A stretch of 64,000 bases of DNA from Parietaria judaica (GCA_954871525.1 OX940870.1:13423501-13487500); one strand, 5' to 3'; numbered from the stretch's first letter, positions 47,299-59,850 are shown. Notes: a model not told the origin generated them from the sequence alone. A program made the numbers and translations.

Positions 47299-47391
47299 AA
47301 AAATATAATATTTTGATTTTATTAAATCAATTATTTTAAATTTTCTAAATTTAAAATAATTGATTTAATAAAATCAAAATATTATATTTTT
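47299..47391. repeat. Perfect 45-bp inverted repeat with 3-base loop
   Basis: 47299-47343 and 47347-47391 are exact reverse complements separated by TCT, so the segment can form one long uninterrupted hairpin or cruciform. It is AT-rich (AATATTTTGATTTTATTAAA) and lies in spacer DNA with no recognised element ends or target duplication around it. Confidence 0.9.
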
Positions 47392-47560
47392 TGTATCTTA
47401 AAAAAAACATACTTAATTTTTATTCATTTAAATTAAGACGCCGCATCTTATCATTCGCATCTGCATTCAGATTCAAACATCTTAATCTTTGTATAAATAA
47501 ACACAACCTTAGTTTAGTCTAATTAGGATTTGGAGTGTTTAAATGGATTTCCGTTATATG

Positions 47561-48788
47561 GGTGCTGTTTGGTAGACAGCTTAAACTGTTTTGATTTTTT
47601 TTATTCAGAATTTTATAGTTGTAGTGTAAAAGACTTTTGCAGTTGTTTTGAAATAACTGTTTGGTACACATTTCTGTTTTTTATTTTTTAAAAATAAAAC
47701 AACAGAATAATTGTTTGGAATTCGATTTGATTTTTTCTTGAAAAATTAAATATTTAATACATTAATAAAATATCAAAATATTATTACATTAATAATATAA
47801 TAACATAAATATCATGTTTAACATATCAAAGCTATATACTATATAGTCTAAATAATCAGATTTGACATGCATCAAAAGTAAAATATCTAATGCATTTTAT
47901 TCTATTATTTTTCATCAACATTATATTAAACATAGTATTCGCGTGAATTGTATATTCACCACAATAGGTCGTCCGCATTCATTTTTCTAGAGTCATCACA
48001 CAAGTAATTTATGTCCTAACATCACATAGGTCAAGTCAGATTCGGCATCGGCACCGGCACCGGTGTCGCAGTTAGCTTTGGTGACTCAGTTGACATCGAG
48101 ATTTTGAAGGTTCAATGGTGAAGTTTAAAGGTGAAAATTTGGTATCCGTTTTCCGGTTTTGTCTATGTTCCGGTACCAATCCCAGATTGATTTAAAAAAA
48201 AAAATCCAAGAAATTTAATTTAAACCCAAGAACTGGTACTTCTCGGTTCCCATTTTTAGAACTGAGAACCATAAACGATGCCCTAAACAAAAATTCCCCG
48301 GTTTTTGGTACCGGTTTTGATTTTAAACTACATGTCATTTTTTTAGTTTTTAGTATGTCATTTTAGTGAATTTTAAACTTTTATTGTCGTTTTTATACTA
48401 TTTGTAATTTTTAATTTTTAATTTTGAAAAATAGATGTGGTTTTTAAGACAAGCACTTTTAAAACCGAAATCGGTACTAAAATAAAATTCCCGAGTTTTT
48501 CTTCGGAACATGAACGAAAAAAAGAGTTATTTCCCGGTGCCCGGTTCTAATTTTACTCCTAATGAAGTCGATAGAAATAAGGAGTGATGAAAGAAAAAAC
48601 TGAGTGAAAAAAACAGAAAACAACGAAAATATGTATTTGAAAATCCTTAAGAAAAACAGAATAAAACTTGAAATGTTTTGGAGTTCAGTTTGATGAGTTA
48701 CATACCAAACAGTCATTTATTTTTCTCCGTGTAACTGTACAAGTTAGCAAACTAAAAAAATGTTTTCAAGTTATGTACCAAACACAGC
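47561..48788. mobile_element. Possible larger TIR element holding a nested decayed MITE
   Basis: Left GGTGCTGTTTGGTAGACAGC and right, inverted, GCTGTGTTTGGTACATAAC look like related ends. TTTGGTAC words near both sides (47660, 48700) support an inverted layout. No clean target duplication. Confidence 0.35.
48125..48560. mobile_element. Decayed hAT-type MITE rich in CCGGT words
   Basis: Left AAAGGTGAAAATTTGG and right, inverted, TTAGGAGTAAAATTAG; flanks GGTGAAGT (48117-48124) and AATGAAGT (48561-48568) agree at 6 of 8 bases. The core contains TTCCGGTTTT, TCCGGTACC, TTGGTACCGG and CCCGGTGCCCGG. Confidence 0.5.
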
Positions 48789-48790
48789 GA

Positions 48791-51202
48791 TGATTAGTTG
48801 GAATGGTTATATATGTGATTTGTTGGATTTGTTACCGTAGGTACTTGTTAGTTGTTACATTATAGTCCTTGGAATAAGAGAAAAGTGGCGAAATCAACCT
48901 GATAAATACTACTACTAGTGATAAGGATCCAAATCTTTCAAAAAAAATTAATGAGACAAGACAACCATAACTATGCCTACAAGCTCCATAAATTTATACA
49001 GACAGAATCTTTAAAGAAAGAGTTCTTTGAGTAAACCACTATTTAGAGAACATTCCGATGAATATACACATATATAAGAGAAAAATTATGTTATTCTGGG
49101 AGGCAGCACTAACCAGAAATGAGGGCCTTCTATTTGGAATATTTTCATGTAAAACAATTTTGAAAGCTCTAATTTTCATTTTTAAGGCTTAAAACATTTT
49201 AATTCACATGTTGGGTACACTTTACAGTTTACACACTAGGTATCGTACACATGTACATTACTATATGATAAAGTGATTGTTTTCATTTTTAAAAGTTCTC
49301 AATAAATACTCTAAATAATTCGTACAATATGCATAGTACAATTGGGCACGCCTATACAAGTTAAGATAGTAAAGCTTTTTTTTTCTTAGATGCTAAAAGC
49401 CCAAAAATGTGTACTGTACTTTGATGAGCTGGAGGGTTTTAATTATTATTAATGTATTATTATTATTATTTATGTAAATATCACTTATTATACTTTCAAT
49501 TTATTATTCAGTATCAAATTACTAACTGGACTTTATTTGTATCACTTTACTTATTATATTTATTATTTTGTATCATGTTATCTTCTGAATTTGATTTTAT
49601 ACTGATTTTCTCATTAAACTTGTGATTTTTTATCATTATATATTCTTGGTTTTTATTTTTATTTTTCTATTTAGAATTTGAATAAGTTTGCCTGTCAATT
49701 TTTATATATATTTTTTTATCAATTCTCTATTTTTAAATATTTATTCACAGATATAAAAAGCATCGATCAAAATTCAAAAGAGAATGCTGAGAGATTTCCT
49801 TCAAAGAGAGATTCCTCAACAACAAAAATATATATCTAAAAAAACTGTCTCCAAAGCATTGACAATTAAAAATGACCTTTATTCAAATTCATCTTAATTA
49901 AAGTGTTAAATGACTTTTATTTATATATTGATTTATCGAATTATTAATTTAGCACGTTGGTAGTGAGTCAGGACTGATAAAATTATTTTTCATAAAGCTA
50001 GAAAAAACTTGTTCTAAGCTATTTTTAGTCCATTGTTGATTGGTTCTCTTCTTGATCATTTGCTCGCTTAATTTGGTTTTGAATAACAGACTTCCTTTGC
50101 TTGTAGCTTTTGATGGGTGAGCGAGTTAAGCAACTGCCCAAGGCCCTCAATATTTAAAAACCGATATATTATATAACTTCAACATTAAAAAAGAAAACTG
50201 AACTAGAAGAAAATTAAAAGATGAAAGAGACCTCTTCATTTGTTTGTGTCATAAGTAATGAACTTGAAAAATCAAGAATATGAACACGCTTAGTTATTAA
50301 AAATCAAGAAAAAAAAAGTTATGTAGAACGATAAATATTTTATATTTAAGCATATTACGTTTGATAGAATATATTATTATTAGGAAATTGAAAAAAAAAA
50401 CTTCGTTTTAACTTTTCCCCGAAAATATTGCAGGTTCCTCTTATGTTATAAATGGAACACAAATAGCAATGAAAATGAAAAGAAATTGATACAGGAATTT
50501 TTACATGGAAACCCAATTTCAGAAGAAAACGGCCAAATGCAAGTATGTCGAGTTACTAGTATAAAAAAATGGTACTGAGATTGAGCTACGGCTCGAAAAT
50601 CACTCACTAAACTCGTGTTCAGGGCAAGGCTCTGCTTCATATCTAGAGTGACTAGACAATGCCATATTTATGTGACTAACTCCATTTTGAACAGAAAAAA
50701 TGACTAATAAGACCCAAAACGACAACTAAAACAAGCATACGTGTTGAAAACTCCGGTTTTACAAATACTAGAAATCAGAATATGTATATAAACCCAAATT
50801 TATGAATTATATAGCTTGAATTTGGATTTAAAACTGGTCACGGTGTTTAAATCTGGATCGCATTGATTACCAAAACGGCATCATCCTTGGATTTAAATTG
50901 TTTGCCAATGGCAAACTCAAAACATTGTTGTTCTCAAATGTAACGATATCGAAATCTCTTAATAACGGGTAGTTTACTACACAAATGCAATCGAAAGCAG
51001 AAATGATTAAATAACTAAATAAGAAACCGGATTACAGATAAAAAAAAAAATTGAATTAAATTAGAAAAATCAGAGCAAAAATTCATGTTGAGATAAAATC
51101 CCTCCACACTCCGGGATATGTAAGTCAGGTATCCCAGGTGCTTGACCTAACCAAGCCTGGACAACAAAAAATAAAATAAAAGATACCATCCACACAATAC
51201 CC

Positions 51203-51248
<46 letters not shown>

Positions 51249-51350
51249 ATACAATAGTCCTCAAAAAAATTCTAGCCCTCATGTAATTTTTATTAATATT
51301 TTATACTACGCCTCATGTAACATTAACAAACCTACATACCTCTGCGATTT
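48791..51350. other. AT-rich spacer
   Basis: No gene is supported. A pure poly(A) run of about 43 bases lies near 51204-51246. The frame at 50446-50640 has no family. Confidence 0.6.
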
Positions 51351-51470
51351 AAATAACTGAATTTATTCCGGTTTCTCACTCCCCAAAAGAACCTTCAGAA
51401 CGGCGAATGGGGCTTGACTTCCGGAATGTACAGATATATGTTCATATCGTAGGCACCGCATCAACGGGGC

Positions 51471-53575
51471 TCAACTTGAAGGAGCGAGCTCTCCACCAGA
51501 AACTTGTGACTCACATGCGCCATTCCCAGATCCACCTTCAAGGCTAGGAAGCTCTAGTTCCTGCTTAGAAGACGGTGCTGCCATACTATGGCTCTGATTT
51601 GACGGTCTAAGAAAATTCATCCATGTATCCCGCTTACGGACCATGTCACCCTATACCGATCCCACACGTTATTAATTAACCCTAAGACGAAATGCATGGA
51701 ACTGCAAAAACTCAAAAATAAATCATTGCTTAGGATTGAATGAAATTAAGAGGAGATGTGTTACCTTAACTTCAGCTTGAGTCGAATGGGCGTCCACCGA
51801 GTTCAATATTAATTGCTTATCGCTTGTCATCTCTTGAACCTACGAAAATTTTGCCAAGAAAAAAAATCTCCAAATTAATAAGAACGCTTTATAATAATCA
51901 AGAAGAGTATAAATAATAAATAACTCACTCTCCGAAATGTGGCTAATTCATCAATAGAAACCCAGCCTTCCAGGTTCATTTTTAATTGTAAGTGGAAATC
52001 TGTAGCCAAATTAACGTCGCTGCAAATAGGCACGAAACGATCTTAACTTTACAGTAATCATAAACGTCATCAAGCATATACATGTAGGTAATCCAATCAG
52101 GCAGTTACACTTACCCAAAATAGTAGTCTACTTGTACAGCAATTCTCTCAGGCAGAGGAAGCCGGTCAGCCACTGGCGGCGGAGATGGAGACGTGTAGTC
52201 CATTGGCGGCGGAGACGGAGTCATGTAATCCATTGCCGGCAGAGACGCAGTCATGTACTGCACAGGTCTATACGGATGAACATAATCTGAAAAAGAAAAT
52301 GCAAATTCACATTAGCAAAACCGCAACACAAAAACACAGCGTAAACCTAGAGAAACACTCACTAGGGAAGCCCGTATAGTTATAAAATTGGCCATGAGGA
52401 CTCAGCGGTGGAGGTGTCTGGGCAAAATAGCCAACGGAATGAGGCGGAGGCGGCGGAGGTGGTGGGCCCCTCCGCGGCTGCCCATTATACCCACGGTTGT
52501 TCTCGCGCCTATGGCCATAATTGTTGTTTTGGTTAGCCCCATTGCCATTGTGGTAACCGTAGTTCCCTCTGCGATGGTGATTGCGGGAGTCGTTCTCCCA
52601 CCGAGGCTGATACGGAGGTCGCTGGAACTGACCGTGTCCGTAGTCCGGCATCTGGTGCATCGGTATAAAATTACCGTAAGCATCGGCCGGCGGCCCGCGG
52701 TAGGGCGGGAACTGTGGCTGAAGCGGGAGAGACACCGGCGCTGCTTGCGGCTGAGGAAGCGGGAGAGACACTGGAGGAGCCGCTGCGGGCGAAGGAAGCG
52801 GAAGAGACACCGGCGGAGCTTGTGACGGCGAAGGATTGGAGACGGTGCTACGAGCTGAAGGCACCCCGCTGCCGCGCCTCATGGACCTCTGCCGAACCGG
52901 CGCGGAATGGTTCTGGGTGGAGTTAGGGTTACCATTGCTGCTACTCGATGGCCTATTGGAGGATTTCCCTTTAGCAACTCCCTGGAATCAATCACAATTC
53001 ACAAAGATCGTGGTTTTCGCATATCATCAATATCTTCAAATTAAATTCGATCACAATCCAAACATATCATAAACAACGGCGATCAAGGAGCAGCATTGCT
53101 CGCGAACCTGAGAATCCGAAACCGGAGCGTCAGCGAGAGGCTTGGACGACGAAGACGGATCACAGGAGCTCGACGCCTTATTCTTTGCCTTCGCGGCCTC
53201 AGACAGATCAGGCCACGAGTCAGGACCGCCCAGGACGACGGAAGGGCTAGCCTCCGAGGGGCTCGCGATGGCGCCATTAGAGGGCTTATTCCAAGCATGC
53301 CTCTTCTTCTCCGAGCCAATGCCTCTGTCACCATTGGCCAGAGAGTTCTTCACCCTTGCATCACTGGATTCCGCAGCGGATTTTCCCGACGGAGCCGCAG
53401 GCCGAGACGCCTTCGGACTCGAGCAACCGGAATCAGGTCTTTGCTCCGACGAGGAAGGAGCCACGGACGCCGGAGAATGAGTAGCCGCAGCGGCGGCGGA
53501 GGGTGATTCCGCAGGGCCGGTGAGGAGCTGGGCCCAGCGCGTGACGGCGCCGTCAGGGGGGGTCACCGGAGCCAT
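51471..53575 (-). CDS. LARP1: La-related protein 1 (LARP1b/c type), with an apparent 1-nt deletion in the La motif
   Basis: Six minus-strand exons: 53575-53108, 52981-52363, 52286-52115, 52019-51930, 51839-51765 and 51650-51471. Start is the ATG at 53575 (context GGCAATGGCT). LARP1 proteins bind mRNA in the cytosol and act in translation and decay. Order: Ser/Ala-rich N-terminus with SWPDLSEAAK; Pro-rich and Asn/Arg/Gly-rich low-complexity middle ([18 protein letters not shown]); La motif (VQVDYYFGDVNLATDFHL, MNLEGWV, then SIDELATFRR, MTSDKQLILNSV); short C-terminus. No DM15 region, so LARP1b/c rather than LARP1a. In exon 4 the frame changes between GWV and SID: one base fewer than needed near 51959-51961, as written leading to an early stop. 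It is either a real frameshift or a sequence error. Splice sites are all GT-AG. Confidence 0.85.
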
Positions 53576-54397
53576 TGCCAATTAGGGTTTGCGTTGGAGC
53601 GAGAGTAATCAAATAAATTACTTTATCACACTTGCACTATGGTGTGGGGAGTATTCGTAATATACTAATATATAACTAATTAGAATAAAAAAAAATTAAA
53701 ATTTTTTATTTAAAAAAAAATGAACACGAATTAACTTATTTTAATTTTTTATTATTTTAACAACTATCTATATATTATTCGTAAAGGATACCTATATTTT
53801 ATAAACTTGTATGTATTATCTATCTATTAACATTTCCCCTCAAATATAATATGAATCCAATTGACCCCTAACAAATTAATAAATTTTCAATTTTATCGAT
53901 AATTTACATATATGATATCATACAATGTCCAAAATGCAATTTTTGCTATTAAATCGGTTACCGTTTTTTTAGGATTATCGACAAAAACTACTAACAATAG
54001 TTTATCGTTACCGAGACTTATCGATGAAAAACCATTATAATAGTGTTAAGAATATATTTACTAAGCTTACATATGTTAAAATATAGTCTCACTCTCAAAT
54101 ATGTAAATATTCAAATAAAATCATGTCATACTCAAACAAATGTGAATAAAATCATGTCATGCTCAAACATAAGAAAATAAAATATTAAAGGATACTACAT
54201 AATTTGATAATATACATAATTAAGTATTTGACTTTGTGGAGAAGTCTCACACGAAGCAAATAGAAACGAACGAAAAAAAATACACATTTGTTTGGATTTG
54301 GAAAGTCCTATAGGGAATAAATATATAAAAGAAAAACAATAACATTGTTAGTATATAAATAACAATCTCCATTTTTAAATCCAAACAACTCAACCTA
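53576..54397. other. Spacer; copy of a repeat also present around 56940-58140
   Basis: 53740-53930 is similar (TTATCTATCTATTAA, AAATTTTCAATTTTA, ACATATATGAT in order) to 56950-57006 joined to 58014-58140, that is, to the same repeat without the hAT MITE. The remainder is AT-rich. Confidence 0.6.
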
Positions 54398-54437
54398 ATC
54401 TATTTTCATACTTTTTTTTAAAGGAAAGATAGATAAA

Positions 54438-56422
54438 TTAGCAAGAAACAGGAAGAAAATCCCTTCGCAAGTCGTTTACAAGCCATTCAGGACATTCACT
54501 CGACGACATGTCGGGAATTGACTCCGCAAGGCGTGATCTAGCGACTCTATTAGCCGCCTCATTACAAGACCTCGGGGCCCAACGGCACCCGTGGGCCGAT
54601 CCAATTTCTCTAACAAGCCCATCAATCATCGCAAGGATTGGACCTTGAACGCTATTTAGCTGCTTCCCATTTTACAAGTTGGATCGCTCTTTTACAATTA
54701 GATTCCACCTCCGCCACCCGCCATCCACGGTCCCGAATGAATTGAAGCCCGAGAAGAATGGCATGACACTCCACTTATTACCAGCGAGTCGACGTCCAAA
54801 AGAAGCTGAGCGACGACCCCGAGGAGCTTGCCCCGATGGTCCCTTACAATACCGCCAATCGCCGCCCGACCCGAGCTTGCCTCCCATGTTGCGTCCACTA
54901 GGGGTGAAAATTTTGTACTCGGTTCCCTGTTTTGTCCCGGTTCTGGTCCCGGTACCGAACCGTTTTTAGTAAAAAAACCAGTTTTTTTTTATAATACCCT
55001 AAAAAGGGACGTCCCGGTTCCGGTTTGAAAAACCAGAACCAAAACCAGTTTAAAAAATGAAATTCCCGATTATTTTGTCCCGGTTCCGGTTTTATGTCGT
55101 TTCGTATTAAATCTGTTCTCGTCCAGTTCCCGATTTTGACGTTCTCGTCCAGTTCCCGGTTCCGGCGGGCTACTCTCGGCTGGTAATTGAGGTTCTCGTC
55201 CAGTTCTTGATTTTGAGTGGCGGGCTACTCTCGGCTTATCCACACTTTGAAGGGGATCAAAGTACTATTTCTAAAGTTATGTCGTTTTCTTTTGGATTGG
55301 ATTGAGATTTTTTTTCTTGTCCTGAATTTCGTCCCGGATTTGTCCCGGTTTTTTTCCCGGTTTTTTCCCGATTATTGTCCCGAATTTTAGACCTAAAAAA
55401 ATCAGGATTTTTATTTGCGTCCCGGTTCCGGTTTTGAAAAAAAACCAGGAAATTTCAGATTCGGAACCAGAACCGGGACAGGATTACTATGTCCCGGTTT
55501 TTCCGGGACAGGGTCAAAAAATGGCAAAATTCCCGGTTCCCGGTTCCGCTTTCACCCCTAGCGTCCACGTTAAGCTTAAGGCATCCCTGCTCTGGAGCAC
55601 TCCAAGCGGCGTCTCTAGCCCGGTGAGCCTCGGTAGGTACCTCCAAAGAGCGGTTACTAGATTTAAAGTTGTCGAACCAACAAACAACCTTCTCTACCCA
55701 CGCCATCACCTTTTGAGACGAGTGATCGAAGAGACGGGAGTTTCGGTCAGACCAAGCCGCCCAAATAATGCCGCAAAAGAGTTCCAAGTCCTCCCCCGAG
55801 AGAACTTCGAGAGCCCTAAAGCAAAGTTCACGAAATGGGACCGGTCCCGTCTTCTCAACCCATCTACGCAAGGACGATGCATCCCAAATCACCCGAGCTC
55901 TTTCACAACTCCACACCGCGTGGAGTGTATCTTCCGGCAGAGCTCCACAGAATTTACAAAAGGGGAGGCAAGGCACGCCTAACCCCCGTAGAGCACCATA
56001 GGTCGGGAGATTGTCAAACCATGCACGCCACACCACGTGTTTGACCTTGGGCGGGATTTGGAGACCCCACAAGGTCTCCCACCAGCGTGGCTCGATGCTT
56101 TGTGACCCTGACGGGCCCCCAGCCTTTTCCATCCTAGCTAGACGATAATCCGATCGGACCGAATATGAACCATCCTCTTTGAAGTGCCACACCAAGCGGT
56201 CTTGGTGGTCTAAATCACCAAGAGGGATTCGAAGGATCGCTTGAGCGTCGTGGGGGGACATCATGCTCGAAATAAGCTCACGATTCCAAGCACCCTCGGA
56301 TATGAAGTCGGCAACTCGCCAAGGATACCCATCATCGGGTTCATCCGATAGAACGGCAAAACTCTCGGCTCGATGGAGCCAAGGTTGCTTGAAGGCTCTA
56401 AAGTTACCCTCCCCCACTTGCC
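54438..56422 (-). pseudogene. LINE zinc-binding (zf-RVT) and RNase H domains, broken
   Basis: From about 56420 down: WQVGEGNFRAF, then zf-RVT (WETLWGLQIPPKVKHVVWRA, LPTYGALRGLG, CKFCG, HAVWSCERARVIW), a linker (IWAAWSDRNSRLF), then RNase H beginning CLKLNVDA at about 55570. There a 662-bp MITE is inserted, and the frame resumes at 54890 with WEASSGRAAIGGIVRDHRG. At least one frameshift follows (54780-54700), and the end (GLVREIGSAHGCRW, EAANRVARSRL) is in another frame, stopping at 54438. Such domains occur in plant L1-type LINEs and in fragments annotated as ribonuclease H proteins. Non-functional. Confidence 0.8.
54899..55560. mobile_element. hAT-type MITE saturated with CCCGGTTCCGG, nested in the LINE
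   Basis: Ends TAGGGGTGAAAA and, inverted, TAGGGGTGAAAG; perfect 8-bp target duplication GCGTCCAC at 54891-54898 and 55561-55568. The 662-bp core is full of TCCCGGTT/GGTTCCGG variants. It splits the RNase H coding sequence of the LINE exactly at the duplicated GTGGACGC (codons for Val-Asp-Ala). Confidence 0.92.
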
Positions 56423-56438
56423 ATCTATCTTCATACTT

Positions 56439-57006
56439 GGCTAGTAGGCCATGCGAAGTAATTTTTTTCTTGAAAAGTATATTTTTTGGTTTTTTTTGCA
56501 CTGAAATTACTTTTGCCGAAAATTGTTGAAAACTGCAAAAAATATAATATTAGTAGTACCTAATTTTTTTGTTATTTTTACATTGTTTTTACGGAATCGA
56601 TTGACATAGAATACTTGTCGAGGACTATCGGCAAGACGGATAATCGAGGAAAATTGACTAATCAAACGATGACCCCTTAAGAAAATAGACCTCAGAGAGA
56701 GAGAGAGGGGGCGATCAGAAGAATGCTAGGGCGTTGTTTTGTTGCCTGGGAATGTGAAGATTGAGATGCCCGAGAGAATATCCTCATCGGTTCCAATTCT
56801 ACACAAAACACAACAAAACACACTGTTTAAATGCGAATGAGGTTTAATTTCGCTTATAACCACTTTTTTTGAATTTTTTATTAGTTTTTACTTAGAGGTA
56901 AAACTTAAAAAAACATAACCAAATATGTAAAGAAATGATACAAAAATACCCTCGTTTTAATATTTTTTTTAACAATTATTTATATATTATTCCATTTGAG
57001 TCGAGG
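56439..57006. other. Spacer between LINE and MITE
   Basis: AT-rich, no gene seen; 56695-56710 carries a short (GA)n run. Confidence 0.5.
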
Positions 57007-58013
57007 TAGAGGTGTCAATTGGGCCGGGCCAGCCCAAGCCCACCCGCCCCGACTCGTAAAAAAACAGGTTTTCCCCGCCCCGCCTCGTTTTTTGTGGCCC
57101 GGGCTAGGCCCGCCACTATCAAAAGGGTCAGGTTGATTATGTTTTTCTAGTCCCGCCCCGCCCCGTCTAAAAGCCCGCCCCGCCCCAAAGCCCACATAAA
57201 CCCGCCCCGTGGCCAACCCGCCTCGCCCCGTTTAAAAGCCCACATAAATCACATTTTTATATATAAAAAAGATTAAGTTGTGATATTAATATTAATGAAT
57301 ATATGAAAAAATAATACTCTAAATATTTTATTATTATAGAATATAAAAATTATCTTTATATTACACGATTCATTACTTTGTTTATTGTATATATTCTATA
57401 TAGTTCTTTAATTTTTCAATTAAACAATTTCAACTTCATTAATCAATTTCAAAATTCGCTAATCGATTTGAATTTTTTTGTGTTAAACTAGAGTTTAGGT
57501 AAAATATAATATATAATTTATAAGAATGTGTTTGAATTTCCAGGTATGTGATTGAATTTTATTTGCATTATGTTACTCGACTTTCAAAATGAGAATTTGA
57601 ATATTGAGCAAATACAAAATTATTAACGGTATTGTTGTTCATTACTTTATTCCTTATCTTCTATGTTTATATTGATTTTAATTTGTATTGAATTTCATTT
57701 ATAATTTCCTCTCAAAGATGTAAATCATTATTACAAATCAACCCCGGAAAAATCCAACCCGTTTTGGTTTGTGAAAAGCCCATTAAATTCAACCTGAAAA
57801 AGCTCACAAATTTCGACTCGTAAAAAGCCCGCCTCGCCCCGCCCCGTGACTTTGTGGGTTCGGGTTCATGGACCGGGGTGGGCCTTGATGGCTCTTCAAA
57901 AACCCGCCCCGCCCCGCCCCGCACATCGAACGGGACGGATCAAGCCTGTCCCGTTTAACATGTGGGCTTAACGGGTTGGGAGCCGGGCTGGGCCGGCCCA
58001 CTTGACACCTCTA
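57007..58013. mobile_element. hAT-type MITE saturated with GCCCCGCC
   Basis: Ends TAGAGGTGTCAATTGGGCC and, inverted, TAGAGGTGTCAAGTGGGCC. Flanks AGTCGAGG (left) and AGTTTGAGG (right) give an imperfect duplication. Both outer parts are packed with GCCCCGCC/CCCGCCCC words; the centre (57240-57720) is AT-rich. A related empty site at 53740-53930 supports the boundaries. Its GC-rich arms give spurious Gly/Arg-rich frames. Confidence 0.82.
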
Positions 58014-59850
58014 AGTTTGAGGATAGCAATCTTTTATCAACTATATGTATATTATCTATCTATTAAAATTGCCCCTGAACTATAATATTAATCCAAATGA
58101 CCTTAACAAATTGATAAATTTTCAATTTTACATATATGATAATGATACAGGCCCAATTGAGATGGGCTTGTGGAAGATGCGTTTCAGATTATAATATTAT
58201 TTTGGACAACCACTTTGACTAATGACTATGAAATATGAAGCTCTAATACTATATAATTATACGTACCTTTGTCTATAATATTTATGAGAAGGATTTGTAA
58301 GTTAGTGCAGGTATTGATTTGTTTCAAACACAGAAAGAGAAAAATAATCAGTGTGTTCTTCCCATTTCCAAATATATAAATTAAAAGGTGTAAAGTAGTT
58401 ATGAATAGTCCTTATTATACATTCACTTATTAAAAGGTTTGAAAAATTAAATTAAAAAAAATCGGAAAATTTCTTTGATTAAATAAAAAAAGATGTGAAA
58501 ATTTCTGCATCACATCTATAATTTCATTTAAGTCAAATAAAAACAAAAGCAACCTTGAACTACACTCAATTGACTAGTAAAAATGACAATATTGTAAGAA
58601 TCCTAAGGTTTAAATGTTCATACTAAAATTAATTAATATCTATTAAATTAAATCAATGTAAGTTTGATTGGACGAATTTTGTAACTTATTATTTAGTTAT
58701 TGAAGCAATGGATAATCTTTATTTTTAGAAAGGATAGAATAAAATACTGCTTCTTAAATTAAACTTCTATAACAATAAATACGATAAAATCTCGTTAAAT
58801 TAATAACTTCAATTAAGTTATATTTTTGTTCAGACTCAAAATCAATGCGCTAAATTAATGCTGAATAAATTAATAATTTTAATAATATAATAAACTCTTG
58901 TTGTTCAATCATTATCAATTTATTAAATTTATTTATATTGTATTAGTAAATTTTTATTCGATTATAAACAATAAACGGTCTCTCTTGTGTTACCATCCTC
59001 TATTGGGCTCAATAAATAATGAAGTACTCATTCCAAATCCAAATCCCAATCCAAATGGAGAAGAAAATTGGGCTAATCAACTATCCTCAAGAAAACCCGT
59101 CTTTAAGACAAAGATATACATATATATATAATTATATATATATATATATTGCAAAATTTTAAATTCATTAAATTTATTACGAAAATCTTACTATGTCGAT
59201 GTTATACGTGAATGACACCTGCAAGTATTTTGCAACCATGATTTAAAAATTTGATACTTACTCGTACTAATTAAATAAAACAAATAATTTCGGGTATATT
59301 TTCACCTTTTATGAATTTTCACAAACAATAAGCTGGCATCATTCAAGTCATTATTTACAATTATAGAAAGGTTAAGATTAGCAAGTCATTCTTTCTTGTT
59401 TGAAATATCAAAACATCGAACACTAACCAGTCAAGCATAATCTGTGATTATCAGGAGCTCAAAAGTACTAAGGAATTCAATTTGTTTTCATGTTGATTAA
59501 TTACAATTACTTATATACTCTCGCAAAGTCATTATTTGTTCTCATTATCTATAAAAATAAAAAATGATCGTGAACTTGATATTCTTTCATACACCACTTC
59601 AAATGCTTACAAAAAATTTCTTAAAAAAATGCTTACAAAAATTCTATCTTTTCTACTATATTTGCTTATCGTATTTCCCCGGGACATCCAAAATTTTATC
59701 TTCCTGTGGCTTTCATGCTATTGATGTAAGAATATTTCTCATTAATTGAGAAATAATCAGAAAATATTCTCTTCGTATTGTGATCCATATATAAAACGAT
59801 TTACCACTGATTTGTAAATCAATCAGCTCTAATTGATTGCCGGAAATCAA
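58014..59850. other. AT-rich spacer
   Basis: The first 130 bases belong to the repeat described at 53576-54397. The rest shows no supported gene; (TA)n at about 59122-59150. Confidence 0.6.

Larger units (their letters stand above)
54414..56422 (-). mobile_element. 5'-truncated LINE, interrupted by a hAT MITE
   Basis: On the minus strand a LINE 3' half ends in poly(A) (poly(T) at 54412-54419 on the plus strand). Near-identical 16-mers ATCTATTTTCATACTT (54398-54413) and ATCTATCTTCATACTT (56423-56438) flank it, a likely 16-bp target duplication with one mismatch. The body encodes the reverse transcriptase zinc-binding domain and RNase H but no RT core. Confidence 0.75.

Noticed and set aside
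47561..48788. Larger TIR transposon around the decayed hAT MITE as a firm call
   Set aside because: Ends only loosely match and no duplication was found; listed at low confidence only.
52388..52825. Plus-strand frames opposite LARP1 exons 1-2
   Set aside because: Arg/Val-rich mirror of the Pro/Asn-rich LARP1 sequence; no family.
56980..58001. Gly/Arg-rich minus-strand frames
   Set aside because: Translations of GCCCCGCC arrays in a MITE.
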